Part shown: piece by piece, positions 1-6,393 of the stretch
How the letters are laid out: the number at the start of each line of letters is the position of its first letter
How positions within the stretch are numbered: position 1 is the stretch's first letter
Assembly (NCBI GenBank): GCA_029062725.1
Contig: JAIDPP010000219.1
Location: 1-7,637, forward strand
From: Muribaculaceae bacterium
Lineage (GTDB): Bacteria; Bacteroidota; Bacteroidia; Bacteroidales; Muribaculaceae
DNA: 7,637 nt
Reading direction: 5' to 3'
Notes under the pieces: generated by a model
The model's input: the letters and a program-made list of their open reading frames with translations, nothing else
The model's database searches: none
What the model was told of the DNA's origin: nothing
Program-made: the position numbers and the translations under genes

Positions 1-453
1 AATTCCACGCCACGCCATCCCCTCCCAGAATAAAGAATACCACGCCGATGCAACCTCCTGAGCCTTCTTAAAATAAATCATTGCCTTCGAATATTTTTTT
101 TCTAAATAATACGAACGGGCAAGATAGTAATTTGAACGGATTTTATAATCCATATCCGATCTCTTGTCAAAATACTCCACCGAATTAATCAGTAAAGAAT
201 CCAATCCTATATTATAATGACATTTGTCCAAAGCCTGTGCAAGTAACACACCATATATAGCTTTTTCATTATTATTCATTACCTCCTGCTCCAACGGCAA
301 AAGAATCGCAAGAACGGAATCGGGGAAAGTATCCATAATGTTGTTGGTCTCCGACAGTGTTTTGATAACCTTACTCTCCCGTCCGCAACCGGAGGGGAGA
401 AATAGAGATGAAGCAAGAAGCATCAGAAGTGTAAAAAAAGGAGTGATTCGCAT
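1..453 (-). CDS. TPR-type lipoprotein, N-terminal part (3' end beyond window)
   Basis: An open frame runs from an ATG at 453 to the left edge with no stop in 151 codons, so the gene is cut at its 3' end. The protein opens MRITPFFTLLMLLASS, a hydrophobic signal peptide, followed by LPSGC with Cys23 as the likely lipidated residue; the -3 residue is Pro, so the lipobox is imperfect. A segment IMDTFPDSVLAIL (about residues 52-64 region) matches the pattern that opens a large Bacteroidota family of TPR proteins, usually written as xxADSLMxxxPDSALxxL. A TPR-like helix pair with YYLARSYYLEKKYSKAMIYFKKAQEVA follows near residues 119-145. Members are membrane-anchored and some carry a C-terminal helix-turn-helix regulator, but that part is not in the window. 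By hand count it is about 40% GC, clearly lower than the kor operon beside it, which may indicate an accessory gene. A promoter lies just upstream. Specific function unknown. Confidence 0.8.
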   Translation of the reverse strand, partial: MRITPFFTLLMLLASSLFLPSGCGRESKVIKTLSETNNIMDTFPDSVLAILLPLEQEVMNNNEKAIYGVLLAQALDKCHYNIGLDSLLINSVEYFDKRSDMDYKIRSNYYLARSYYLEKKYSKAMIYFKKAQEVASAWYSLFWEGMAWRGI

Positions 454-484
454 AGGATGTGGTAAAACGGGGGCTAATAATTCA

Positions 485-492
485 CAAAAATA
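485..492 (-). promoter_or_regulatory. Putative -7 box for the TPR lipoprotein gene
   Basis: On the minus strand this reads TATTTTTG, an exact fit to the Bacteroidota -7 consensus TAnnTTTG. Its downstream end is 31 bases from the lipoprotein ATG, giving a leader of about 26 nt. No good -33 TTTG is seen at the usual 19-20 base spacing; the nearest is TTTC at 510-507, which is too close. The call rests on the -7 match and position only. Confidence 0.4.
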
Positions 493-500
493 ATTCTTTT

Positions 501-549
501 CCACGAGAAATGAACTTATCCGAACTCTTTTTTCGAGAGATTTTCGTGG
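501..549. repeat. Imperfect inverted repeat upstream of the lipoprotein promoter
   Basis: CCACGAGAAAT at 501-511 faces ATTTTCGTGG at 540-549; the arms pair over 10 bases with one bulged G, separated by 28 bases. It begins 8 bases upstream of the -7 box of the lipoprotein gene, so it covers the -33 region and beyond, where a regulator could bind. It could also simply be chance in AT-rich DNA. Confidence 0.35.
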
Positions 550-597
550 TCAGTCCTGAAGAGAGGGCAGCCTTACCGTTGACGGCGATAAGAGAGG

Positions 598-631
598 AAA
601 GCGGCCGGGGGAAGCATCCTCCGGCCGCTTT
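598..631 (-). terminator. Strong GC-rich hairpin, probable terminator of the kor operon
   Basis: AAAGCGGCCGG at 598-608 pairs perfectly with CCGGCCGCTTT at 621-631. The stem can extend by a G-U and two G-C pairs to a six-base loop at 612-617. On the minus strand it lies 112 bases past the korC stop and is followed by a pyrimidine-rich run (TTTCCTCTCTT) rather than a pure T tract. Flanking AAA/TTT make it symmetrical, so it could work in both directions. No other gene end is near enough to claim it. Confidence 0.55.
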
Positions 632-696
632 AGCCGGCTCCGTGACTCGCGTCATTCATGCCGGCACACAAACAAAATACCAAACATTACCCATTT

Positions 697-715
697 GGAC
701 TCCGGCCGGCAGTCC
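697..715 (-). repeat. Small hairpin just after korC
   Basis: GGACT at 697-701 pairs with AGTCC at 711-715, and CG with CG inside it, giving a compact stem with one internal C-C mismatch. On the minus strand it lies 28 bases after the korC stop but has no T tract directly behind it. It may protect the 3' end of the mRNA or act with the larger hairpin at 598-631. Confidence 0.35.
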
Positions 716-743
716 CCCGCCGACCGAAGGGATATATCTTAGA

Positions 744-1280
744 TCAGATCAACCCGCGTCCCTTCTCAATCGCCTGCTCGTTGAGGGGAATGAGTTTGTG
801 GTGACGCTCGGGAAGGGATTTCTTCAATCCTTTGATCACGTTTTCCATCGGTAGCTTATATTCCATGGCCTCCAGCAGAGCGCCCATCACCACCATGTTG
901 TAGGCCTTGGAGTTGCCTAATTCAAGTGTGGCCTCCATCGCGTCGATGGGGTAGATCTTGATATCATCGCGTTTAGGATGCTTGTGGATACCGTTGGTGT
1001 CGTAGATCAGCATGCCGCCCGGTTTCACCTTCGACGCGAATTTGTCGAGACTCTGCTGGTTGAGCGCGATCACCACATCGTAGCGGTCGAGCACCGGACT
1101 CGAAATCTTCTCGTCGGAGAGAATCACCGTGACGTTGGCCGTACCTCCTCGCTGCTCCGGGCCGTAGGAAGGCATCCATGTCACCTCCTTATCGTCCATA
1201 AGTCCGGAATAAGCCAATATCTTACCCATCGACAACACACCCTGGCCGCCGAAACCGGCTATGATAATTTCTTCTTTCAT
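744..1280 (-). CDS. korC: 2-oxoacid:ferredoxin oxidoreductase, gamma subunit
   Basis: This 178-residue protein is the gamma subunit of a four-part 2-oxoacid:ferredoxin oxidoreductase, a cytoplasmic complex that oxidatively decarboxylates a 2-oxoacid with CoA and passes electrons to ferredoxin, or runs in reverse as a carboxylase. The N-terminus has the family signature IAGFGGQGV (residues 7-15), followed by SYGPEQRGG (38-46), both hallmarks of the KorC/PorG fold. Length is normal for a stand-alone gamma subunit. It is the last gene of the operon, 27 bases after korB. The ATG at 1280 has only a weak AAGG upstream, as is usual in Bacteroidota, and starting here places the GFGGQG motif at its normal distance from the N-terminus. 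Whether the preferred substrate is 2-oxoglutarate or branched-chain 2-oxoacids cannot be read from this subunit. Confidence 0.93.
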   Translation of the reverse strand: MKEEIIIAGFGGQGVLSMGKILAYSGLMDDKEVTWMPSYGPEQRGGTANVTVILSDEKISSPVLDRYDVVIALNQQSLDKFASKVKPGGMLIYDTNGIHKHPKRDDIKIYPIDAMEATLELGNSKAYNMVVMGALLEAMEYKLPMENVIKGLKKSLPERHHKLIPLNEQAIEKGRGLI

Positions 1281-1307
1281 TGTTACCTTTTTGATGTTAT
1301 GATGTGA

Positions 1308-2069
1308 TTAGATATTCTTGAGATCGCCAAGAGGATATTTCGGGAACATGTTCTCCTCCATCCATTTGTTGGATTTCGCCGGACTCAGCTTCCAGCCCGA
1401 GTTGCAGGTAGCGACAACCTCCACAACGGATGTCCCCTTCTTTGCGAGTGCGTTCTCGAAAGCCTTTTTCAGGCAGGCCTTAGTCTTGCGGACTGCCGCC
1501 GGTGTATGCACCGACTGGCGAGTAACGTAGCAGGTTCCGTCGAGGATAGCCATAAGGTTGGTGATCTCGAGGGGATGACCGTTAAGGTCAACACGGCGAC
1601 CGTAAGGAGTCGTGGCAGTCTTCTGACCTAAGAGTGTGGTAGGAGCCATCTGTCCGCCGGTCATGCCGTAGATAGCGTTGTTGACAAATATCATCACTAT
1701 ATTCTCGCCTCGGTTGGCGGCATGGATGGTCTCGGCTGTACCGATCGCTGACATGTCACCGTCGCCCTGATATGTGAACACCACATTCTCGGGCCACAGG
1801 CGCGAGATAGCCGTGGCTACAGCAGGTGCGCGACCGTGGGCGGCCTCCACCCAGTCAACATCTATATAATTATAAGCAAACACCGCACATCCTACAGGTG
1901 AGACGCCTACGGTCTTTTCCGTGAGTCCCATTTCGGCGATAACTTCAGCCACTAATTTATGGACCACACCGTGGCTGCAGCCGGGGCAGTAGTGCATGTG
2001 AACCTCGTCGAGAAGCTCCGGCTTTGAATAAACCTTATTTTCTTCGCGTATGATTTCGTTGATTTCCAT
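1308..2069 (-). CDS. korB: 2-oxoacid:ferredoxin oxidoreductase, beta subunit (thiamine diphosphate-binding)
   Basis: This 253-residue catalytic subunit binds thiamine diphosphate and the proximal [4Fe-4S] cluster. The TPP/Mg motif begins GDGD at residues 102-105 and ends with the NN pair at 130-131, followed by YGMTGGQ (134-140), which is characteristic of the family. Four cysteines fit the cluster ligands known from other members: Cys28 and Cys31 in CPGC, Cys61 in PVGC, and Cys222 in ATCNSGW. The start at 2069 lies 12 bases after the korA stop, so the two are surely co-transcribed. The gene ends 27 bases before korC. Length and motif order are ordinary for KorB/VorA-type beta subunits. Substrate is uncertain: 2-oxoglutarate and branched-chain 2-oxoacid enzymes share these motifs. 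Confidence 0.94.
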   Translation of the reverse strand: MEINEIIREENKVYSKPELLDEVHMHYCPGCSHGVVHKLVAEVIAEMGLTEKTVGVSPVGCAVFAYNYIDVDWVEAAHGRAPAVATAISRLWPENVVFTYQGDGDMSAIGTAETIHAANRGENIVMIFVNNAIYGMTGGQMAPTTLLGQKTATTPYGRRVDLNGHPLEITNLMAILDGTCYVTRQSVHTPAAVRKTKACLKKAFENALAKKGTSVVEVVATCNSGWKLSPAKSNKWMEENMFPKYPLGDLKNI

Positions 2070-2081
2070 CTCTTGAGGTTT

Positions 2082-3167
2082 TTATCTGTTAATGATTTTT
2101 TCTTCAAGCGCGGCAAGCACCTCGTCGGGGCTGGGGATGATTCCTCCCATGCGTCCGAAATGCTCTACGGGAAGCGAATCGTGGACGGCGAGACGCACAT
2201 CCTCGATCATCTGGCCCGCATTGAGCTCTACCACAAGAATACCCTTCTTTCCTTCCGCGGCCTTGCGGATTGCCTCCGTGGGGAAGGGCCAGAGGGTGAT
2301 GGGGCGGACAATTCCGACCTTTAGACCCTTCTCGGCGGCCATCTCCTCGGCCTTGGCGCAGATACGGGCGATGGAGCCGAAAGCGATCAGCAGATAGTCG
2401 GCATCCTCGACACCGATCTCCTCCCAGCGGGTCTCGTTCTTCTCGATCTCGCGGTAGCGGGCCTGAAGCTGATGATTGATAACCTCCATGCGTGATGACT
2501 CGAGCTCGAGCGAAGTAACGATATTGCGCTTGCGACCTCCCTTACGGCCGTCGGCCGCCCAGGGACACTGCTCGCGGATCTGCTCCTCCGTGCGGCGCTG
2601 ACGCTGCTCTGGAAGCACCACCTTCTCCATCATCTGCCCTACGATACCGTCGGCGAGAATCATGGCGGGATTGGTATATTTGAACGCGAGGTCGAAACCG
2701 AGCCCGACGAAATCCACCATCTCCTGGACTGTCGAAGGCGCCAGAACTATGAGATGATAGTCGCCGTGGCCTCCTCCCTTGACAGCCTGGAAATAGTCGG
2801 CCTGCGAGGGCTGGATAGTGCCGAGGCCCGGGCCTCCGCGCATAACGTTAAGAATAAGGGCGGGGAGGGAAGCCGCCGCGATATAGGAGATACCTTCCTG
2901 CTTGAGGCTGACGCCGGGCGACGACGAGGAGGTCATAACCGCCTTGCCGCTTGCGGCTCCGCCATACACCATGTTGATGGCGGCAACTTCAGACTCAGCC
3001 TGGAGCACAACCATACCGGTTGTCTCCCACGGCATCAATTCTTCCAAGGTTTCGAGCACCTCGGACTGTGGAGTGATGGGATAGCCGAAATAGCCGTCGC
3101 AGCCGTAACGTATCGCGGCATGGGCTATGGCCTCGTTCCCCTTCATTAATCTCACTTCCTCTTTCAT
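2082..3167 (-). CDS. korA: 2-oxoacid:ferredoxin oxidoreductase, alpha subunit (KorA/VorB type)
   Basis: This 361-residue subunit joins the pyrimidine-binding and transketolase C-terminal-like domains. Visible signatures are YFGYPITPQSE (residues 26-36), the ESE of LQAESEVAAINMVYGGA near 58-60, TSSSSPG (79-85) and RGGPGLGTIQPSQADYFQA (110-128), which follow the usual KorA/VorB order. The C-terminal domain spans about 250-361 and ends with HFGRMGGIIPSP. A charged linker at about 185-250 joins the halves. The ATG at 3167 has AAAGG almost touching it; a second ATG seven codons in has GAGGAAG at a better distance, so a start at 3146 is possible, though I recall Bacteroides homologues having the longer N-terminus. 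The gene follows korD by 46 bases and precedes korB by 12. Similar proteins are named either 2-oxoglutarate or 3-methyl-2-oxobutanoate oxidoreductase; the sequence alone does not decide. Confidence 0.94.
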   Translation of the reverse strand: MKEEVRLMKGNEAIAHAAIRYGCDGYFGYPITPQSEVLETLEELMPWETTGMVVLQAESEVAAINMVYGGAASGKAVMTSSSSPGVSLKQEGISYIAAASLPALILNVMRGGPGLGTIQPSQADYFQAVKGGGHGDYHLIVLAPSTVQEMVDFVGLGFDLAFKYTNPAMILADGIVGQMMEKVVLPEQRQRRTEEQIREQCPWAADGRKGGRKRNIVTSLELESSRMEVINHQLQARYREIEKNETRWEEIGVEDADYLLIAFGSIARICAKAEEMAAEKGLKVGIVRPITLWPFPTEAIRKAAEGKKGILVVELNAGQMIEDVRLAVHDSLPVEHFGRMGGIIPSPDEVLAALEEKIINR

Positions 3168-3213
3168 ACCTTTCTTTTGTGTTTTCTTGGTTAGGTCAGA
3201 TGATTAGCTCAGT

Positions 3214-3444
3214 TCAGTCAACTTTAACTCGGTAAACCTCGATACATGCGTCCGGACATACCCATGCGCATGAGCAGCACCCTGTGCAATTCTCCGGATT
3301 AGCCATGTAGGCGTAATGGTAACCGCGGTCGTTTACCTCGTTTGGCTGAAGCGACAATGTGTCGGTCGGACAGGCCACTACACAGAGGTCGCAGCCCTTA
3401 CACCGTTCCACATTGACGGTGATCGCTCCTCTTACTTTTGCCAT
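3214..3444 (-). CDS. korD: 2-oxoacid:ferredoxin oxidoreductase, delta subunit (2x[4Fe-4S] ferredoxin-like)
   Basis: A 76-residue ferredoxin-like subunit that should carry electrons from the catalytic beta subunit to free ferredoxin. It has two complete cluster motifs: CKGCDLCVVACP (Cys15, 18, 21, 25) and CTGCCSCAWVCP (Cys53, 56, 59, 63), plus extra cysteines at 57 and 67. No signal peptide or membrane segment is present, so it is cytoplasmic. It is the first gene of the operon, with a TAnnTTTG box about 120 bases upstream and an intervening leader. A separately encoded delta subunit at the front of alpha, beta and gamma is the standard Bacteroidales arrangement. Taken alone it could be any dicluster ferredoxin; its place next to korABC decides the assignment. 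Confidence 0.92.
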   Translation of the reverse strand: MAKVRGAITVNVERCKGCDLCVVACPTDTLSLQPNEVNDRGYHYAYMANPENCTGCCSCAWVCPDACIEVYRVKVD

Positions 3445-3557
3445 CGTTCAATATTAGATTTTCAGTTCGTATTTCCAAAATTTCCATCTTATCGCACCCT
3501 TGGAAGCCCCTCGGACCAACGGATTGATCCGGTGCCGGACGACCCCCAGCGGAGATT
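3445..3557 (-). other. Long structured 5' leader of korDABC
   Basis: If transcription starts near 3557, korD has an untranslated leader of about 113 nt, GC-rich in its first 70 bases and AT-rich near the start codon. The first part holds self-complementary pieces, including TCCGG-CA-CCGGA and GGA-TCAA-TCC, and a distant pairing of GCACC with GGTGC. I do not recognise a known riboswitch class or any open frame starting in it. Its function is unknown and the structure is unproven. Confidence 0.3.
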
Positions 3558-3562
3558 CAGCG

Positions 3563-3570
3563 CAAATATA
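3563..3570 (-). promoter_or_regulatory. -7 box of the korDABC operon promoter
   Basis: The minus strand reads TATATTTG, an exact match to the Bacteroidota -7 consensus TAnnTTTG. The predicted start near 3557 gives a leader of about 110 nt before korD. The region upstream is very AT-rich; I see no clear -33 TTTG at the usual spacing (CTAA stands there). The position between the sir2 stop and korD supports the call. Confidence 0.55.
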
Positions 3571-3654
3571 ATATATTTTTACTCCCCTTTTAGGATTATT
3601 TTAATGTTTAAAAACATATTTCGGCCCGCTGATTCCCTTTTGGTACGTTTTTAA

Positions 3655-4374
3655 CTATTTCCGGTCCTTTTCAAGGATTCCGACGAGTTCGCGGAGTCCC
3701 TGCGAGGCGGTCTTCTGAATCACGGTGACGTTGGGAATGCCATGAGTCGAAGCCGGACGAGGGTCGATGTAATAGATGGGGGTGCCGGGACGCACGCACT
3801 GAAGGAGTCCCGCGGCGGGATAGACCACAAGCGATGTCCCGATCACTACGAAGATATCGGCCTTAGAGACGATTCTCGCCGCTTCCTCTATCATCGGGAC
3901 CGGCTCCTGAAAGAACACTATATGCGGGCGCATCAGGTCGCCGCGTTTCCCGCGTGTGGCGGGACTGGTCTCGAGATGCTCTATGTCAAGGCTTTCGATA
4001 TAGTCCGGATCCGACACGGAGCGTATCTTCATCAGTTCTCCGTGAAGATGAAGAACACGGCTCGACCCGGCTCGTTCGTGAAGGTCATCGACATTCTGGG
4101 TGATGACATATACGTCGTAGTCCTCCTCGAGTTCCACAAGGATTCTGTGAGCCTCATTGGGCTGCGCCTCTATAAGCTGGCGACGCCGCTCGTTATAGAA
4201 ACGGTGGACGAGTTCAGGGTCGCGGCGGAAGCCGTCGGCCGAGGCTACATCCATCACGGGATAGTTTTCCCAGAGGCCGTCGGCGTCGCGGAAGGTCCTG
4301 ATGCCGCTTTCGGCGCTTATACCGGCGCCGCTGGAGATTACCAGCACCGGCTTGTTTTTTCTGATGCTTTTCAT
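3655..4374 (-). CDS. cobB: Sir2-family NAD-dependent protein deacylase, class III-like, without zinc cysteines
   Basis: This 239-residue sirtuin would remove acyl groups from lysines using NAD, yielding nicotinamide and O-acyl-ADP-ribose. Numbering from the ATG at 4374: the NAD motif GAGIS is at 16-20, then SGIRTFRDADGLW (23-35), TQNVDDLHERAG (92-103), the catalytic His111 in HLHGEL, and GTSLVVYPAAG near 179-189. Tyr60 and Arg63 in FYNERRR match the Tyr/Arg pair that binds acidic acyl groups in SIRT5 and E. coli CobB, suggesting desuccinylase or demalonylase activity. The small zinc-binding module normally has four cysteines, but between His111 and LRPHIVFF-like MRPHIVFF there are none; the only Cys is residue 193. 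A longer frame would start at a TTG at 4407, but that codon lies upstream of the predicted transcription start, so the ATG is preferred. It has its own promoter and no strong terminator before korD. Confidence 0.9.
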   Translation of the reverse strand: MKSIRKNKPVLVISSGAGISAESGIRTFRDADGLWENYPVMDVASADGFRRDPELVHRFYNERRRQLIEAQPNEAHRILVELEEDYDVYVITQNVDDLHERAGSSRVLHLHGELMKIRSVSDPDYIESLDIEHLETSPATRGKRGDLMRPHIVFFQEPVPMIEEAARIVSKADIFVVIGTSLVVYPAAGLLQCVRPGTPIYYIDPRPASTHGIPNVTVIQKTASQGLRELVGILEKDRK

Positions 4375-4395
4375 TTCTGCTTTTGTTTTCCTATA

Positions 4396-4426
4396 CAAAT
4401 TTAGCAATTTTTTTTGATTGCGGAAA
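4396..4426 (-). promoter_or_regulatory. Promoter of the sirtuin gene
   Basis: The minus strand carries TAAATTTG at 4403-4396, an exact TAnnTTTG -7 box, with TTTC at 4426-4423 exactly 19 bases upstream, one base from the -33 consensus TTTG. The predicted start near 4390 gives a leader of about 16 nt to the ATG at 4374. It places the alternative TTG start at 4407 outside the transcript, so it decides the start of the gene. Confidence 0.55.
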
Positions 4427-4481
4427 TCTCAGTGCAGGAAATTTCTCTGTATAACAATTACCGGGAGTCCTCCGCAGATGC

Positions 4482-4512
4482 AAAAAAAGTCCGGATGCTT
4501 CTGCATCCGGAC
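4482..4512 (-). terminator. Rho-independent terminator of gapA
   Basis: On the minus strand GTCCGGATGC pairs perfectly with GCATCCGGAC around a four-base AGAA loop (arms 4512-4503 and 4498-4489), followed at once by seven T. It lies 24 bases after the gapA stop. This is a textbook intrinsic terminator and separates gapA from the sirtuin gene. Confidence 0.92.
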
Positions 4513-4536
4513 CCTTCAGTCAATTCTTATCGGAAA

Positions 4537-5580
<1,044 letters not shown>

Positions 5581-5603
5581 TTATTAATTACTTCTTTAAG
5601 ACT

Positions 5604-5611
5604 TAGCTTTG
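5604..5611 (+). promoter_or_regulatory. Plus-strand -7-like box facing the gapA promoter
   Basis: The plus strand reads TAGCTTTG, an exact TAnnTTTG. It points toward mscL, but is about 255 bases from the mscL ATG and lies inside the gapA leader, facing the gapA promoter. No -33 box is seen at 19-20 bases; a TTG lies at 25. It may be an alternative mscL promoter, an antisense start, or half of an operator. Confidence 0.3.
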
Positions 5612-5665
5612 CAGAGGCCGGCGAACGAACCGCCTACAACCTTTGAGTGTCTTTCACCTGCAAAG
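5607..5665. repeat. Inverted repeat covering the gapA promoter
   Basis: CTTTGCAG at 5607-5614 and CTGCAAAG at 5658-5665 are exact reverse complements, 43 bases apart. Extending outward, the two sides read TAGCTTTGCAG and, on the other strand, TATCTTTGCAG, 10 of 11 identical. One arm overlaps the gapA -7 box, so this could be two facing promoters or a spaced operator. Confidence 0.45.
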
Positions 5666-5668
5666 ATA
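5661..5668 (-). promoter_or_regulatory. -7 box of the gapA promoter
   Basis: The minus strand reads TATCTTTG, an exact and very typical Bacteroidota -7 box, with a predicted transcription start near 5655 and a leader of about 108 nt. The -33 region has only TGGA at the 19-base spacing, a weak match. The upstream flank is AT-rich, as usual for strong promoters of this phylum. Confidence 0.65.
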
Positions 5669-5865
5669 GCAATTTTTTCTGATATATTCCATCACTTTCC
5701 TAAAAATTAAACATTTTAGCGCGCTTTTTAATTTATTTTGAACTTTTCGCCCCGATTCGGTTTATAATTGTAGAGTTTTTACATTTCGGAGGATTTTTTT
5801 CTCCGGGATTACGGCTCTTCCACTATGACAAAGAATAAACTGAATTAACATTATTGCTTCATTAT

Positions 5866-6306
5866 ATGGGAAAATTTTTACATGATTTCAAGGAATTCGC
5901 CCTTAAGGGGAATGTGATCGATATGGCTATCGGTGTGATCATCGGCGGCGCTTTCGGCAAAATCGTTACTTCGTTGGTAAACGACATCATCATGCCGCTT
6001 GTCTCTCTCGGGACCGGAAGCATGAAATTCAGCGACCTCTCCACTACCCTGCGCCCAGAGGTTAAGGACGCGGCCGGTGTCGTTGTCGAGGAGGCGGTTA
6101 CGTTCAACTACGGTATGTTTATCCAGAACATCGTCGATTTCGTGATCATCGCCCTCTGTATCTTCATCGCCCTGCGCTACACCATGAAGTTTATGAAGAA
6201 AGAGGAGAAGGTCGAGGAAGAGGCTCCGGCTCCCGAACCGACCAAGGAGGAAGTCCTCCTCACAGAGATCCGCGACCTCCTCAAGCAGGATGTGGCGAAA
6301 AAATAA
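5866..6306 (+). CDS. mscL: Large-conductance mechanosensitive channel
   Basis: This 146-residue inner-membrane protein forms a homopentameric pore that opens under membrane tension to release solutes during hypo-osmotic shock. The N-terminal amphipathic helix ([16 protein letters not shown]) is followed by TM1, about residues 16-45, with [12 protein letters not shown]; Gly23 corresponds to the gating-pore Gly22 of E. coli. A periplasmic loop at about 46-82 is several residues longer than in E. coli. TM2 lies at about 83-106 ([20 protein letters not shown]). The tail after an acidic Pro/Glu linker has [15 protein letters not shown], matching the cytoplasmic helix bundle of E. coli MscL as I recall it. 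A TTG at 5854 extends the frame by four codons, but the ATG at 5866 gives the usual MGKFL start. Transcribed away from gapA and convergent with mfd, it is a single gene with a good terminator. Confidence 0.97.
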   Translation: MGKFLHDFKEFALKGNVIDMAIGVIIGGAFGKIVTSLVNDIIMPLVSLGTGSMKFSDLSTTLRPEVKDAAGVVVEEAVTFNYGMFIQNIVDFVIIALCIFIALRYTMKFMKKEEKVEEEAPAPEPTKEEVLLTEIRDLLKQDVAKK

Positions 6307-6355
6307 GTCTCAGGTTCTGCGATTAAAGACTTTTAGACACGTTGTTATAAAACCG

Positions 6356-6393
6356 GCCGGGATGCACATCCGTGCATCCCGGCTATATTTTTT
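6356..6393 (+). terminator. Bidirectional terminator between mscL and mfd
   Basis: GCCGGGATGCAC at 6356-6367 pairs perfectly with GTGCATCCCGGC at 6372-6383 around an ATCC loop. On the plus strand it is followed by TATA and six T (6388-6393), ending mscL 49 bases after its stop. On the minus strand the same stem is followed by CGGTTTTATAA, so it can also end mfd. The plus-strand T tract overlaps the first bases of the complement of the mfd stop codon. Confidence 0.9.

Noticed and set aside
459..854. Plus-strand open frame of 131 codons between the lipoprotein gene and korC
   Set aside because: It crosses the terminator-like hairpin, overlaps the end of korC in antisense, and encodes a low-complexity Pro/Arg-rich product with no recognisable domain.
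3604..3617. ATGTTTAAAAACAT palindrome after the sirtuin gene considered as a terminator
   Set aside because: The stem is six A/T-rich pairs with a two-base spacer and no proper T tract, too weak to claim as an intrinsic terminator.
5762..5770. TATAAT-like sequence upstream of mscL resembling an E. coli sigma-70 -10 box
   Set aside because: Bacteroidota primary sigma factor uses TAnnTTTG instead, and no matching -35 is present; AT-rich DNA gives this by chance.
5854..5865. TTG start adding four residues to MscL
   Set aside because: The ATG at 5866 yields the family-typical MGKFL N-terminus; the extra residues LHY-like are not found in known MscL starts.
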